Origin: Rhodanobacter sp. L36
GTDB lineage: Bacteria; Pseudomonadota; Gammaproteobacteria; Xanthomonadales; Rhodanobacteraceae
DNA: 64,000 bases
NCBI RefSeq assembly: GCF_009765755.1
Contig: NZ_LMUV01000002.1
Span: 1,002,485-1,066,484 of the forward strand
Direction: 5' to 3'
Part shown: one piece after another, positions 40,581 to 48,379 of the stretch
How positions within the stretch are numbered: position 1 is the stretch's first letter
Layout of the letters: each line of letters opens with the position of its first letter
Notes under the pieces: model-generated
What the model was told of the DNA's origin: nothing
Databases searched by the model: none
The model's input: only the letters and a program-made list of their open reading frames with translations
Position numbers and translations under genes: made by a program

Positions 40581-40935
40581 AGAAGATCCCCGTCACGACA
40601 ATTACAAATTAGCACACACGAATGCTTTCCGCGACAATAATTCGCTCTAAGCGAACCCCATTAAGTTGGCGTTTAGCTTACGGGAACGGTGTGCGCCGCG
40701 CAGAGCCGGTCGTTCGAGTGTCCCTTTGGCCCTCGAATAGCCCTAAGGGGGCAGGGGGGAGACCGACCATTTGAAAGCCTTTCATACCCCAACGGAAATT
40801 TGCGCCGCACGATTTGCTCATGGACGGCGAGCGCTACATGCGGTGCCGCATCTGCTGCTACATTAAGCCTAACCGCTGTTGCGGGAACCCGCGGATATGC
40901 TCGGTTTTAAGGTTGGTCGGTGGCTATGCTTCCCC
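40581..40935. other. right end of the island, no supported gene
   Basis: Between the structured leader and attR I see no credible coding region; short frames here lack ribosome sites and recognisable sequence. A leftward promoter for the XRE-RT unit may lie at 40600-40640 (TTGTCG and, 18 bp on, GCTAAT on the minus strand). ATGCGGTGCCGCAT at 40838-40851 is a 14-bp hairpin between two GCTACA octamers. Confidence 0.4.
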
Positions 40936-40952
40936 TCCACCCATAGCCACCA
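40936..40952 (+). repeat. attR: copy of the tRNA-Met 3' end
   Basis: TCCACCCATAGCCACCA matches the tRNA-Met 3' end exactly over 17 bp. The sequence to its left does not continue as a tRNA, so this is the island's right junction. Confidence 0.85.
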
Positions 40953-40980
40953 AGAACCTATCCAGTAACATCCAAAGAAT

Positions 40981-41018
40981 GCCGGAAAACTTGGTAATAC
41001 CAAGGGTTCCGGCCTTTT
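40981..41018 (+). terminator. displaced tRNA-Met terminator
   Basis: GCCGGAA-AA-CTTGG (40981-40994), loop TAATA, CCAAG-GG-TTCCGGC (41000-41013), then CTTTT. This is a strong intrinsic hairpin 28 bp after attR, with no gene before it. It fits the terminator that followed tRNA-Met before the island inserted. Confidence 0.8.
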
Positions 41019-41026
41019 CCGTTTGA

Positions 41027-41556
41027 AGGCGCACCGGGCATCCATTCGGTCAACCTCTTCAAGGTCAATTACTTGTTCGCCCTGATGGCTTATCCCTATC
41101 AGCGCGAACTCGAGCAGGTGACCGACTTGGCCGAGCGTCGAAGCTTCACCTTGCATTCCGTCGTCGTGCCGATGCGTCGCGAGTCACTGCTTCAGCTCTT
41201 GGGGTACGTTTGTGGCAACAGATTAGGCGAAGCTTTGGACCATGACCTGAGTGAGGGTGGACAACCGCGGGCCGGGATCATCAATTTCTCCACACCTGGC
41301 AACAGCGCGCTCACTTACGAGATAGGCGATAGACCACATCGGGCGTAGCGTCTCGCCACCTTCCGCTCCAATCATCGTTCGGTTGCGCGGTCCTGAAAGA
41401 GGCATCTGCGCTCCATGAGATACGGAGATAAAAAAGACTTTGCCACCGAAACTGCTGTGTCGATCTCATCGAACGCTGAGTAGGGTTTAGCTGATTTTCC
41501 GGGCCTGCCTGTCGCTGCCTGCCGGCATCGCAACTTCTGAAAGAGGTCAAGGACGA
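41027..41556. other. decayed region beyond the island
   Basis: About 0.5 kb without an intact gene. A rightward open stretch reads SVNLFKVNYLFALMAYPYQ from about 41044 and stays open to the stop at 41348 (the internal ATG is at 41073). It looks like protein-coding sequence in composition, yet has no ribosome site and I recognise no family. It may be a gene remnant, like the MarR pseudogene that follows. Confidence 0.35.
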
Positions 41557-42044
41557 ATGACTTTTTCTCGACACGTTCAGCCTCGTACGGAAAAGCCGCA
41601 AAGCCTGGTCGATCTGACAGGGCGAACCAACAAAGCCATTTGGGCTTTCATCACTCGCCAGACTCACGCAATCGGAGCATCACTGGTATGCAAGCAAGCA
41701 TGCTTTTATTGCTCAAAGGCAATCAGGGCATGACGTCCAATGACTTGGCGAAGCACTACAAGCTCCAACCAAGTGCCATCACGCGCCTGGTTGATTGCTT
41801 GGTAGATCAGTCGTTGGCGACTCGATTGGCGAGCGCACACGATCGACGTGTGTCTTAAGTTCGTATCACTGAATAGGGCGCTTCATTGGCCGAGCAGCTA
41901 GCACCTGTCTACTGCAAGTCGCTCGAAATGCTCATGGACGGCATTGGCGATTCAGAAGCGGCAGCGCTGCGCAATGGTCTGGAGCGCATTCTCCTCAATG
42001 CCAAGGTGAGCGGAGACGCTCGACTCTTCGCACGCAGAACGTGA
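41557..42044 (+). pseudogene. MarR-family regulator, broken by a frameshift and two stops
   Basis: GAGGTCAAGGACGA precedes the ATG at 41557. The first frame gives MTFSRHVQPRTEK and LTGRTNKAIWAFITRQ. Near 41686 the MarR homology shifts to another frame (QASMLLLLKGNQGMTSNDLA, then LQPSAITRLVDCLVDQSLATR and DRRVS). It then meets TAA at 41856 and TAG about 18 bp later, in the expected RITEQG region. Homology resumes (SLAEQLAPVYCKSLEMLMD) to a TGA at 42042. At least three lesions make it non-functional. Confidence 0.85.
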
Positions 42045-42172
42045 CATCCGTCGGCTAAGCAAGAGCCATGGAATGCATCTGCTCTCGGTGCAAGCACGTC
42101 TCGCGGAGGTCTGACTTTCTGATCGATGGAAGCGATCAGCGCCGCGGCAAAAACTTCCAGCGATGGCCCGCT

Positions 42173-43018
42173 CTATACGACGGGCACCTGGCTGACGTTG
42201 TTCTTCGGATCCATCCAGAACGACTCGTTCACGAATCGACCGAAGATTTCGCGGGGCAGGATGGATGTGCGTTCTATTGGCTCCACTTTTGGGCGCACGG
42301 TGTGCAGTCCGGGCATGCCGACGCGGGCGTCGAACTCGTCCGCGTTATAAGCGATGTGGTCGAAATCATGTTCGAACCACGGTTCGCCGATGAATTGGTA
42401 GACCGCGCGCATGGCCACCGGCGGGTTGTTCACCAGGCTTTCGTAGGTCAGCAGCAGCAGGTGGCCTGGAGCGTAGTGGCCATAAAACGCATCCTTGGTC
42501 GCCTGAAACGAAAACCCGACCATGCCCCTGGGATCGGTCAGCGCCTCGACGCGCGAGTACACCGTGGTGTTGGTGTCGAACCGGAACACCTTGCTGACGC
42601 CGACCGGTTGCCTGCGCACCAGACGTTCCATGCTGTCCAGCACCCACGGCAACTGGCGCACGCAGGCGATCACCTTCGACTCCGGGAACAACGTGTCGAG
42701 CAATGGCATCCTGCTGCACCACAGCCGGCTGGTGTCGAACACGATGCCCGCATCCGCGTGTCCCGTGTAGAAGTTCTCGACCAGCCCGCGCAGCAAGGCG
42801 ACGCGCTGATCATCGGAGACGTCGAACGAAAAATCGTTCTTGCTGCTGGCCTCGGCGATCACCACGCCCATGATGTCGGCAAGCGGACTGGTCATGCTCG
42901 CGCGAAACCGCGGATTCTGGTTGAGGATGGCGGCCAACAGCGTGCTGCCCGAACGTGGCATGCCGGAAATGAAGTGGAACTTCCGGGCCGGCTTCGTGGC
43001 ATCAGATGTGGCGGGCAT
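42173..43018 (-). CDS. sulfotransferase family protein
   Basis: 281 residues. The PAPS-binding 5'-phosphosulfate loop is SGMPRSGSTLLAAILNQNP near residues 18-36, and a 3'-phosphate region lies around VIACVRQLPWVLDSMERLV (about 107-125). Proteins of this type are common beside TonB receptor clusters in Xanthomonadales, with substrates unknown. It is 83 bp downstream of the LacI gene on the same strand and may be the last gene of the carbohydrate locus. Confidence 0.85.
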   Translation of the reverse strand: MPATSDATKPARKFHFISGMPRSGSTLLAAILNQNPRFRASMTSPLADIMGVVIAEASSKNDFSFDVSDDQRVALLRGLVENFYTGHADAGIVFDTSRLWCSRMPLLDTLFPESKVIACVRQLPWVLDSMERLVRRQPVGVSKVFRFDTNTTVYSRVEALTDPRGMVGFSFQATKDAFYGHYAPGHLLLLTYESLVNNPPVAMRAVYQFIGEPWFEHDFDHIAYNADEFDARVGMPGLHTVRPKVEPIERTSILPREIFGRFVNESFWMDPKNNVSQVPVV

Positions 43019-43101
43019 GCGGACACTCCTCTGAATCGGTGATCTGGCTTGCCGAAAAGTGTCGGCAGTGGTGCATGGCGAATGGTACGCGGCAGAGCCA
43101 G

Positions 43102-44109
43102 CTATGGTGCGCGATCCGTCGAGAAACGGATGCGCATTTCGTAGTCGACCTCGACCATGCGGGCGTCGCCCTTATCCAGCACGCGGAGCAGCAGTTCCTC
43201 GGTGGCGCGCCGGCCCATCTCGCGCACGGGTTGATGCACGGTCGTCAAGGGTGGCCACACCTGTGTCGCGATCATGGTGTCGTCGAAACCGCAGATGGAA
43301 ATTTCGCCAGGAACCGATATGCCAGCTTCGGCAGCGGCCCAGATCGCGCCGACGGCCATGTCGTCATCGGCCGCGAAAATAGCGGTAGGTCGCTGCGGCA
43401 GCGCCAGCAGTTGTCGCGTGGCCGCGACGCCCGATTCAAATGAAAATTGACCTTGAATCATGATCGCCGGGTCTTCCTTCAATCCTGCACGCTCCAGCCC
43501 GTCCCGATAACCCGCCAGACGCCAGACGCCGGCGCCGTGTTCGGGATCACCGAGAATATGCGCGATGCGGCGATGGCCCAGCGACACCAGGTGATCCACC
43601 ATCGCCGCGGCGGCTTCGCGCTCGCGCAGGATCACGCCGATGCAATCCTTGGGGTGATGCGGTGCGATCGAAGCGAACGGCAGTCGATTCCCGCGCAGGA
43701 ATTCCAGCAGCTCGGGGTGATCGGTCAGTGGCGGCGTGAGGATCAGTCCATCGGGCCGGTGCCGCGAGACGATGTCGTCGACACGCTCGACAAAGTCCGG
43801 CGCGGCCGAGACCAGCGGCTGCACCATCATGCTGTAGTGCTGCGCTTCGCATGCCTCCAGCACGCCGGCCTGCACTTCCATGATGTAACTGGGCGAGCGG
43901 TTGTCGTAGAGCAGGCCGACCATGAAGGAACGGTTGGTCGCCAGGCTGCGCGCCGACGTCATCGGGCGGTAGTTGAGTTCCGCGACGGCAGACAGCACGC
44001 GCTGGCGCACCACATCGCGCACATTCGGTTCGTTGTTGAGCACCCGCGATACGGTCTTGGTCGATATGCCCGCGATGCGGGCAACGTCGTCGATGGTCGC
44101 GCGCGTCAT
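43102..44109 (-). CDS. LacI-family transcriptional regulator
   Basis: 335 residues. The N-terminal helix-turn-helix and hinge are classical (TIDDVARIAGISTKTVSRVLNNEPNV, then YRPMTSARSLATNRS). A periplasmic-binding-protein-like sensor domain covers about 62-335 (GLLYDNRSPSYIMEVQAGV, FAADDDMAVGAIWAA, ISICGFDDTMIATQVWPPLTTVHQP). It is encoded 16 bp after the GH2 gene, so it is in the same operon. It probably represses the locus in the absence of the sugar; a LacI-type palindrome lies before the kinase gene. Confidence 0.93.
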   Translation of the reverse strand: MTRATIDDVARIAGISTKTVSRVLNNEPNVRDVVRQRVLSAVAELNYRPMTSARSLATNRSFMVGLLYDNRSPSYIMEVQAGVLEACEAQHYSMMVQPLVSAAPDFVERVDDIVSRHRPDGLILTPPLTDHPELLEFLRGNRLPFASIAPHHPKDCIGVILREREAAAAMVDHLVSLGHRRIAHILGDPEHGAGVWRLAGYRDGLERAGLKEDPAIMIQGQFSFESGVAATRQLLALPQRPTAIFAADDDMAVGAIWAAAEAGISVPGEISICGFDDTMIATQVWPPLTTVHQPVREMGRRATEELLLRVLDKGDARMVEVDYEMRIRFSTDRAP

Positions 44110-44125
44110 GAAAGTCTGGCCAGAT

Positions 44126-46828
44126 TCAATGATTCGTTCCCTGCAAAGCGCCCACCGGTACGCTCTGGCTTGGAACGTTCCATCCGCTTATCTCGATGAC
44201 CGGTGTTGCGATTTCCTTCGCCGCATAGCGCGCAGTGAGAGTGATCGACTCGCCGGGCCACAGCGTGACGTCATTGTCGCTCCACAGGATCGGCAACACG
44301 AGCTCGCCGCGTGCGGACCGCCGGATGACCACATGCTGGAGCAGCGCCACCGCCTTCGACGACGCGGGCACGGTCAGCGTGACGGACACCATGTCCTTGT
44401 CGCCATCGCGCCGCAGCGTCGCGTGCGCTGTATTCGTCGCGTGCGGCAGCGACTGCAACGCGGTCAGGTCTGCGTATTGCGTGATCGGCGTGAGGTACCA
44501 GTTCGAATGCGCCCAGTCGAGTTCGTCCGATTGAGTCGAAAGCCAGTAGACGTTGCGGCTGATGGGATCGCCGCTGGTCGAAGTCAATACGAGTTCGACA
44601 AAGTAGGTCCGTGACAAGCCGGCCAGCGCCGGCAGCACCAGCAACTGATGTGTGCGATTGCCGGCGAGCTCGATGTCTTGCACACGTTGCTCGTAGCGCA
44701 CGCTGCCACCCAGGTCGCGAACGCGGATGCTCGCCTGCAAACCGCGCTGATCGGTGAGCGTGTGATTGACCAGCACGATCGCGCGCGTGTCGTACGAATA
44801 CTGGATGTGCACCGGCTCGTTGGCCTTCTTGGCACCGAAGTAGGCGCCAGCCGGATTCATGAAGTAGTCGTAGAGATGCCAGTGCAGCGAAGGCCACGCG
44901 TTGTTGAGCATCCAGTAGATCACGCCGGTCGAGGGATTGGCCGCATCCATGTGCGCGTTGAATGCCTCGAACTGCGCGCGCGTGTTGTCGTAGTTGTCGA
45001 GCTGCGCCTTGGCCACGTAGTCGGCAAGATTCCTGGGTGTGCCGTAGCGTTTGGCCAGCGCGTTGTCGAATGGCGTGAGCACGGCGAAGGTCGACCAGTC
45101 GGCAGAGGCGTGGTATTGCCGCGCCTGCGGATATTTCCACAGTGCTTCCTGCTCCTGTGGCGACAGCATGCGTTGCAGATCTTCCATGCGCGGAATGTCG
45201 GCACCGGCACTGACTTCGGAATCAAAGCCGAAGGCACCGCCCAGCTTGTCGGCATACCAATAGGCTGGCGGAATCCAGTCGTACGGGCCGGCCATCTTCA
45301 TGCCGGAAGGGCCGGTCTGGGCCGTCGGCTGGTCAGCCGCCGCCGAGATGATCGGCAGCGACCAGTCCTCGGCGCGCAGCGTATCGACATACATTTTCGC
45401 GATCGGCGGCGGCGGTGCATTGTCGCTGCCGATGTAGAAGCCAATCACCGAAGGATGGTTACGCAACAACCGCGCTTCGCTGGCCATCGATTCCTGCGCG
45501 ACTTTCATATCGGCAGCGTTCCACGTCGAGCCGCCGGTCCTGGCGGCGGACTCCCATTTGTCGCAGCACTCCCATCCCGCAAGAATCATGATGCCGTTGC
45601 GATCGGCCAGATCGTAGAAGCGCTGGTTCTCCAGCTTGCCTTCGCTGCGGATGGTGTTGAGGCCGAGGTTGAGGACATAGCTGAACTCGGCGTCCATGCG
45701 CGCGGGGTCGTCGCGCAGGAACATGTCCGGCGCCCAGCCGCCACCGCGAATCAGCACGGGTTTCCCGTTGACGAAAAATTGGCGATAGCCCTGCCTGGTC
45801 AGACTCGAACTGACACTGCGCACGCCGAACGTTGTGGCGGCGCGGTCGGATGTCACGCCATCGACGGCAGCGGTCATCTCGAGCTGGTACAGCGGATGAT
45901 CGCCCATGCCCACCGGCCACCAGATCTTCGGGTGGTTCATCGTCAGACCCGGCGTGGTCGCGGATGAAAACGAAACGACTTGGGTTTGTCCGGGTGCGAG
46001 GTGAACGGTCTGCTGCAAGGGAACACCGGCGGCGGTGCCGGCGATCGTCGCGTCGTGCGCCACCGTGTCGAGGTTGCTCGCGGTGACTTTCACGGTCAGC
46101 GTGGCGCGCGCGAGATCGGGCAGCGACAGCGTCGATTGCACCTGCGGAAAACTGAGCGTGACGGGACCTGTCTGCACGATGTCGACGCCACGCCACGGGC
46201 CCATGTTGTTGTCCGGCGGCGTGGGGTTCCAGTCCACCCAGCCGATTGACAGGCTCTTTCTCGGATCACCCGGATGCACTTGCATGGCGAGGATGTTGGC
46301 GCCCGCATGTATCCAGCGCGTGACATCGAACTCGTGGACTGGATAAGCGCCGGCGACTTCGGCGTGGTCGGCAATCTGGTGTCCGTTGACCCACACATCG
46401 GCGCTCGCGATCAGACCGTTGGCACGCAGCAGCGTATGTGTCTGTGCTGCACGCTTCGCCAGCGTGAATACGGCGCGATACCACCACGGCGTCACGAAGA
46501 GATTGCCGCTGGCGTCAGGCACCTGCACGGCACGCAGGTTGTCGGCGTAGAACACGTCGTTCTTGAACACGCCGTTTTCCAGCAGCCCGGCCATCACCGT
46601 CGCGCGTCCGCTTACCGGATACCAGCCATCGGTGGAAAAGCGGCTCGCGGAAATATCGGCGCCACTCTGTTGCGCCTTCGCGCTGTCCTGCATCAACCAG
46701 TGGTCGATGGTGGTGACGACGCCTGCGTCGGCGTTCACTTGCGTGGGAGCGTACGTCGCTTGCGCATGCGCGACTGATGCCATCGAGGCGATCATCAAGC
46801 AGAGCGCGTACCGGATTGGCGTTTGCAT
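44126..46828 (-). CDS. secreted GH2 exo-beta-D-glucosaminidase-like glycoside hydrolase
   Basis: 900 residues. A signal peptide (YALCLMIASMASVAHA) directs it to the periplasm. GH2 order: sugar-binding jelly roll (about 40-220), Ig-like domain, TIM barrel (about 345-670), C-terminal Ig-like domains. The catalytic candidates are D469 in GSDNAPPP and E538 in FGFDSEVSAG. This pair and motif match the exo-glucosaminidase CsxA, which uses Asp as acid/base in place of the usual Glu of GH2. It should release glucosamine (or a related sugar) from chitosan-type or glycan ends. It lies 4 bp downstream of the permease gene. A beta-mannosidase activity is the main alternative. Confidence 0.85.
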   Translation of the reverse strand: MQTPIRYALCLMIASMASVAHAQATYAPTQVNADAGVVTTIDHWLMQDSAKAQQSGADISASRFSTDGWYPVSGRATVMAGLLENGVFKNDVFYADNLRAVQVPDASGNLFVTPWWYRAVFTLAKRAAQTHTLLRANGLIASADVWVNGHQIADHAEVAGAYPVHEFDVTRWIHAGANILAMQVHPGDPRKSLSIGWVDWNPTPPDNNMGPWRGVDIVQTGPVTLSFPQVQSTLSLPDLARATLTVKVTASNLDTVAHDATIAGTAAGVPLQQTVHLAPGQTQVVSFSSATTPGLTMNHPKIWWPVGMGDHPLYQLEMTAAVDGVTSDRAATTFGVRSVSSSLTRQGYRQFFVNGKPVLIRGGGWAPDMFLRDDPARMDAEFSYVLNLGLNTIRSEGKLENQRFYDLADRNGIMILAGWECCDKWESAARTGGSTWNAADMKVAQESMASEARLLRNHPSVIGFYIGSDNAPPPPIAKMYVDTLRAEDWSLPIISAAADQPTAQTGPSGMKMAGPYDWIPPAYWYADKLGGAFGFDSEVSAGADIPRMEDLQRMLSPQEQEALWKYPQARQYHASADWSTFAVLTPFDNALAKRYGTPRNLADYVAKAQLDNYDNTRAQFEAFNAHMDAANPSTGVIYWMLNNAWPSLHWHLYDYFMNPAGAYFGAKKANEPVHIQYSYDTRAIVLVNHTLTDQRGLQASIRVRDLGGSVRYEQRVQDIELAGNRTHQLLVLPALAGLSRTYFVELVLTSTSGDPISRNVYWLSTQSDELDWAHSNWYLTPITQYADLTALQSLPHATNTAHATLRRDGDKDMVSVTLTVPASSKAVALLQHVVIRRSARGELVLPILWSDNDVTLWPGESITLTARYAAKEIATPVIEISGWNVPSQSVPVGALQGTNH

Positions 46829-46832
46829 GGCG

Positions 46833-48221
46833 TCATGATTTCCCGAGGTAGGCTTCGCGGATTTCCACCGGCGCGAACGGCCAGGATCGATTGAACCGGG
46901 CCCAGATGGCGAACACCACCAGGCCGGCGACGATCCACGCGCCGGCCAGAATCAGCGACAACAACGAGGCCGACACGTAGACGTAGATCCAGCCCAGCAA
47001 CGCGATCACGCAAGGTATCGGATACAGCCATTGCTTGTAGGGACGTGGCAGCGTGGGCTGACGTTTGCGCAGCACGATCAGCGCGGCGATCTGTGCGATG
47101 GACTGCACGATGATGGTCGCGGCCAGCAGCATGTTGATAACCTCGGCGAGATCGAAGAACGTGCCGATGGCTGTGACGATTCCCATCGTGAGCAATGCCA
47201 CGTGCGGAAAGCCATGCTTCGCGTGCAGCTTGCCGAACACCGACAAAAATACTTTTTCATGCGCCGCCTGAAACGGCACGCGCGAACCGCCGAGCAGGCC
47301 GGTGAACACCGAAGCAAACGCGGTCACGATGATGAGGATGGTCATGACCGCGGCGGCCATGTGGCCCCAGCTGTGCTCGACCACCAGCGACGCCACTGAT
47401 TGCGATTTGGCGATATCCTGCCACGGCGCCACGCCGAGCACGCTGATGTTGAGGATGAGGTAGATGAACATCATCGCGATCACCGAGATGATGATGGAGC
47501 TGGGCATCGTCCGGCCCGGATCGCGCAGTTCATCGCCCATGTACGCGGTGGTGAAATAGCCAAGGTAATCGTAAATGCCGATGATCAGGCCCGCACCCAG
47601 GCCGATGAAGAAGTGACCGCCGAACACATTCGCCGGGTAGGTAAACGCGTAGCTCGAATGGAAGTCCGAAAAGCCCGCCGCCGACACGCCGATCACGGAC
47701 AGCAACATGATCACCCACAGCGCGATGGTGATGATGCGGATTGATTCGATGCGCCGATACAGCAGCAAGGTCACGAGGGCGGTGGCTGCAACACTGATGA
47801 GATGCACGGTCCAGTAGCCCATGTGCGGGAAGAAAAACCCCAGGTACTCGACCATGCCGATGATGCCGGTCGACATCAGCAGCGGAATCGTGAGCAACAC
47901 CGTCCAGATGAAAAGAAACGGCATCAGTTTTCCGGTGCGGTATTGAAACGCTTCGCGCAGATAGACGTAGGTTCCGCCGGAGCCCGGCATCGCCGCGCCG
48001 AGTTCTGCCCAGACCATGCCGTCGGCGATCGCGAGAATGGCGCCGACGATCCAGCCGATCACCGCCTGCGGCCCGCCCATCGTGGCGACCATGATCGGTA
48101 TGGTGATGAACGGCCCGATGCCGCACATCTGGGTCATGTTGATCGCCGTTCCCGAAAACAAGCCGATGGAGCGATGAAAGCCGTTGCCGCGGGTGGGCTG
48201 GGTCGCGCTGGAATCTTGCAT
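46833..48221 (-). CDS. APC-superfamily amino acid permease-like transporter
   Basis: 462 residues with about twelve membrane helices. The family start IGLFSGTAINMTQMCGIGPFITIPIM and PGSGGTYVYLREAF are clear. APC proteins normally carry amino acids. Here the gene heads the permease-GH2-lacI operon, so it may carry the amino sugar or an amino acid released with it; this is inference. AAGG precedes the ATG at 48221; the open frame extends to 48266. Confidence 0.88.
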   Translation of the reverse strand: MQDSSATQPTRGNGFHRSIGLFSGTAINMTQMCGIGPFITIPIMVATMGGPQAVIGWIVGAILAIADGMVWAELGAAMPGSGGTYVYLREAFQYRTGKLMPFLFIWTVLLTIPLLMSTGIIGMVEYLGFFFPHMGYWTVHLISVAATALVTLLLYRRIESIRIITIALWVIMLLSVIGVSAAGFSDFHSSYAFTYPANVFGGHFFIGLGAGLIIGIYDYLGYFTTAYMGDELRDPGRTMPSSIIISVIAMMFIYLILNISVLGVAPWQDIAKSQSVASLVVEHSWGHMAAAVMTILIIVTAFASVFTGLLGGSRVPFQAAHEKVFLSVFGKLHAKHGFPHVALLTMGIVTAIGTFFDLAEVINMLLAATIIVQSIAQIAALIVLRKRQPTLPRPYKQWLYPIPCVIALLGWIYVYVSASLLSLILAGAWIVAGLVVFAIWARFNRSWPFAPVEIREAYLGKS

Positions 48222-48336
48222 GTGGGCCTTGCGTGGTGGAGTGCAATCAGGAGTGTCTGGATGCAACGATTATCGCGATGCGCGAATCCTGCGCACGGAT
48301 CGCGCGTCGCACGAAACAACTAAGCATTCGTGACGT

Positions 48337-48371
48337 GCGGAACACGATGCGCGTCTCGCACGCATCGTGTT
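48337..48371. terminator. hairpin downstream of the TonB receptor gene
   Basis: GGAACACGATGCG (48337-48349) and CGCATCGTGTTCC (48359-48371) form a perfect 13-bp stem with a 9-base loop, 9 bp past the receptor stop. No T-tract follows on the minus strand, so it may protect the 3' end of the mRNA instead of ending transcription. Confidence 0.65.
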
Positions 48372-48379
48372 CCCGACGA

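Larger units (their letters stand above)
30816..40952. mobile_element. genomic island integrated in tRNA-Met (arsenic resistance, recombinases, RT)
   Basis: A 10.1-kb island bounded by a 17-bp direct repeat of the tRNA-Met 3' end. It begins with a tyrosine recombinase gene next to the tRNA and ends with non-coding sequence before attR. Cargo, in order: integrase, arsR, arsC1, acr3, arsC2, arsH, a Cys/His-motif unknown, a family-A-polymerase-like protein, a serine recombinase, a reverse transcriptase, an XRE protein and a structured leader. The tRNA's likely terminator is displaced to the outside of attR. No conjugation gene is seen, so transfer would depend on help from elsewhere. Confidence 0.85.

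Noticed and set aside
40689..41026. Short rightward frames across the island's right end
   Set aside because: No ribosome site or family match; one spans attR and the displaced terminator, which explain the sequence better.
44648..45967. 439-codon open frame antisense to the GH2 gene
   Set aside because: Shadow of a strongly biased real gene with an identified catalytic pair.
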